Positions 63,938 through 64,000 of a DNA stretch of 64,000 nt are shown piece after piece; positions within the stretch are counted from its first letter, which is position 1; every line of letters begins with the position of its first letter. The DNA lies in assembly GCF_027579695.1 (NCBI RefSeq), contig NC_083570.1:11468051-11532050 (forward strand), given 5' to 3'. The stretch comes from Neoarius graeffei. Lineage: Eukaryota; Chordata; Actinopteri; Siluriformes; Ariidae. The notes beneath the pieces were generated by a model that was not told the origin of the DNA, made no database searches, and worked only from the letters and a program-made list of their open reading frames with translations. Made by a program: the position numbers and the translations under genes.

Positions 63938-64000
63938 ATGGCAGCACGTGTTGCTGAAGCAACCGAGGATGAAGTAAAAAAAAAAAAAAAACTCGACTCG
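63938..64000 (+). CDS. Possible start of a coding exon, cut by the window edge
   Basis: ATG at 63938 opens MAARVAEATEDEVKKKKKLD, still open at position 64000. The A run makes the Lys count uncertain. A GC-poor leader and an acidic-basic start are common in fish transposon genes, but 21 residues are not enough for a call. Confidence 0.3.
   Translation, partial: MAARVAEATEDEVKKKKKLDS

Overview
The window is eukaryotic, most likely from a ray-finned fish. Repeated tRNA-derived SINEs of the DANA/Mermaid (V-SINE) kind, Tc1-like elements with TIR CAACCCCGATTCCAAAAAAG, and many hAT and PIF/Harbinger-like elements known from teleosts point that way. A catfish-like or other otophysan host is only a guess. 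Almost every long reading frame belongs to a transposon or is a chance frame across a SINE. There are no operons, rRNA genes, functional tRNA genes or CRISPR arrays.

The only strong host-gene candidate is a first coding exon at 21489-21579 (+). It encodes a signal-peptide-like start, ends at a consensus donor, and lies in a CpG-rich block at about 21300-21720. If this is right, the sequence to its right is a large, transposon-filled first intron and the sequence to its left is promoter and intergenic DNA. I could not find a second exon or name the gene.

Left part (1-9760): a Tc1-like element cut by the window edge, an apparently intact Tc1-like transposon (2544-4145, 374-codon DD34E transposase), a hAT remnant (4163-5301), a Harbinger-like element (5520-7398) split by a hAT (6165-7319), another hAT (7413-8703), and an AT-flanked element (8717-9758) carrying pieces of a YqaJ-type gene and a LINE.

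Centre (9764-21292): one inverted-repeat element holds everything else in nested layers. These include a hAT with a BED exon, a Harbinger-like element with a Myb/SANT exon (itself holding two hATs and a second Harbinger-like element), and a four-unit head-to-tail array of one hAT family. The array ends next to the host exon.

Right part (21580-64000): an inverted copy of a hAT already seen in the array; a Tol2-like hAT (25189-30809) with two elements stacked inside it; a second Tc1 copy (35729-37707) broken by a SINE; a THAP-domain gene (40616-42474) broken by a hAT with an exact 8-bp target duplication; and many SINEs split by, or inserted in, other elements. Removing the nested insertions, with one copy of the target duplication each, gives nearly equal lengths for members of the same family: 531/528/531 bp for the Tc1-type MITE and 1602/1603 bp for Tc1. 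This supports the boundaries given. All similarity calls come from reading motifs by eye; no database search was run.
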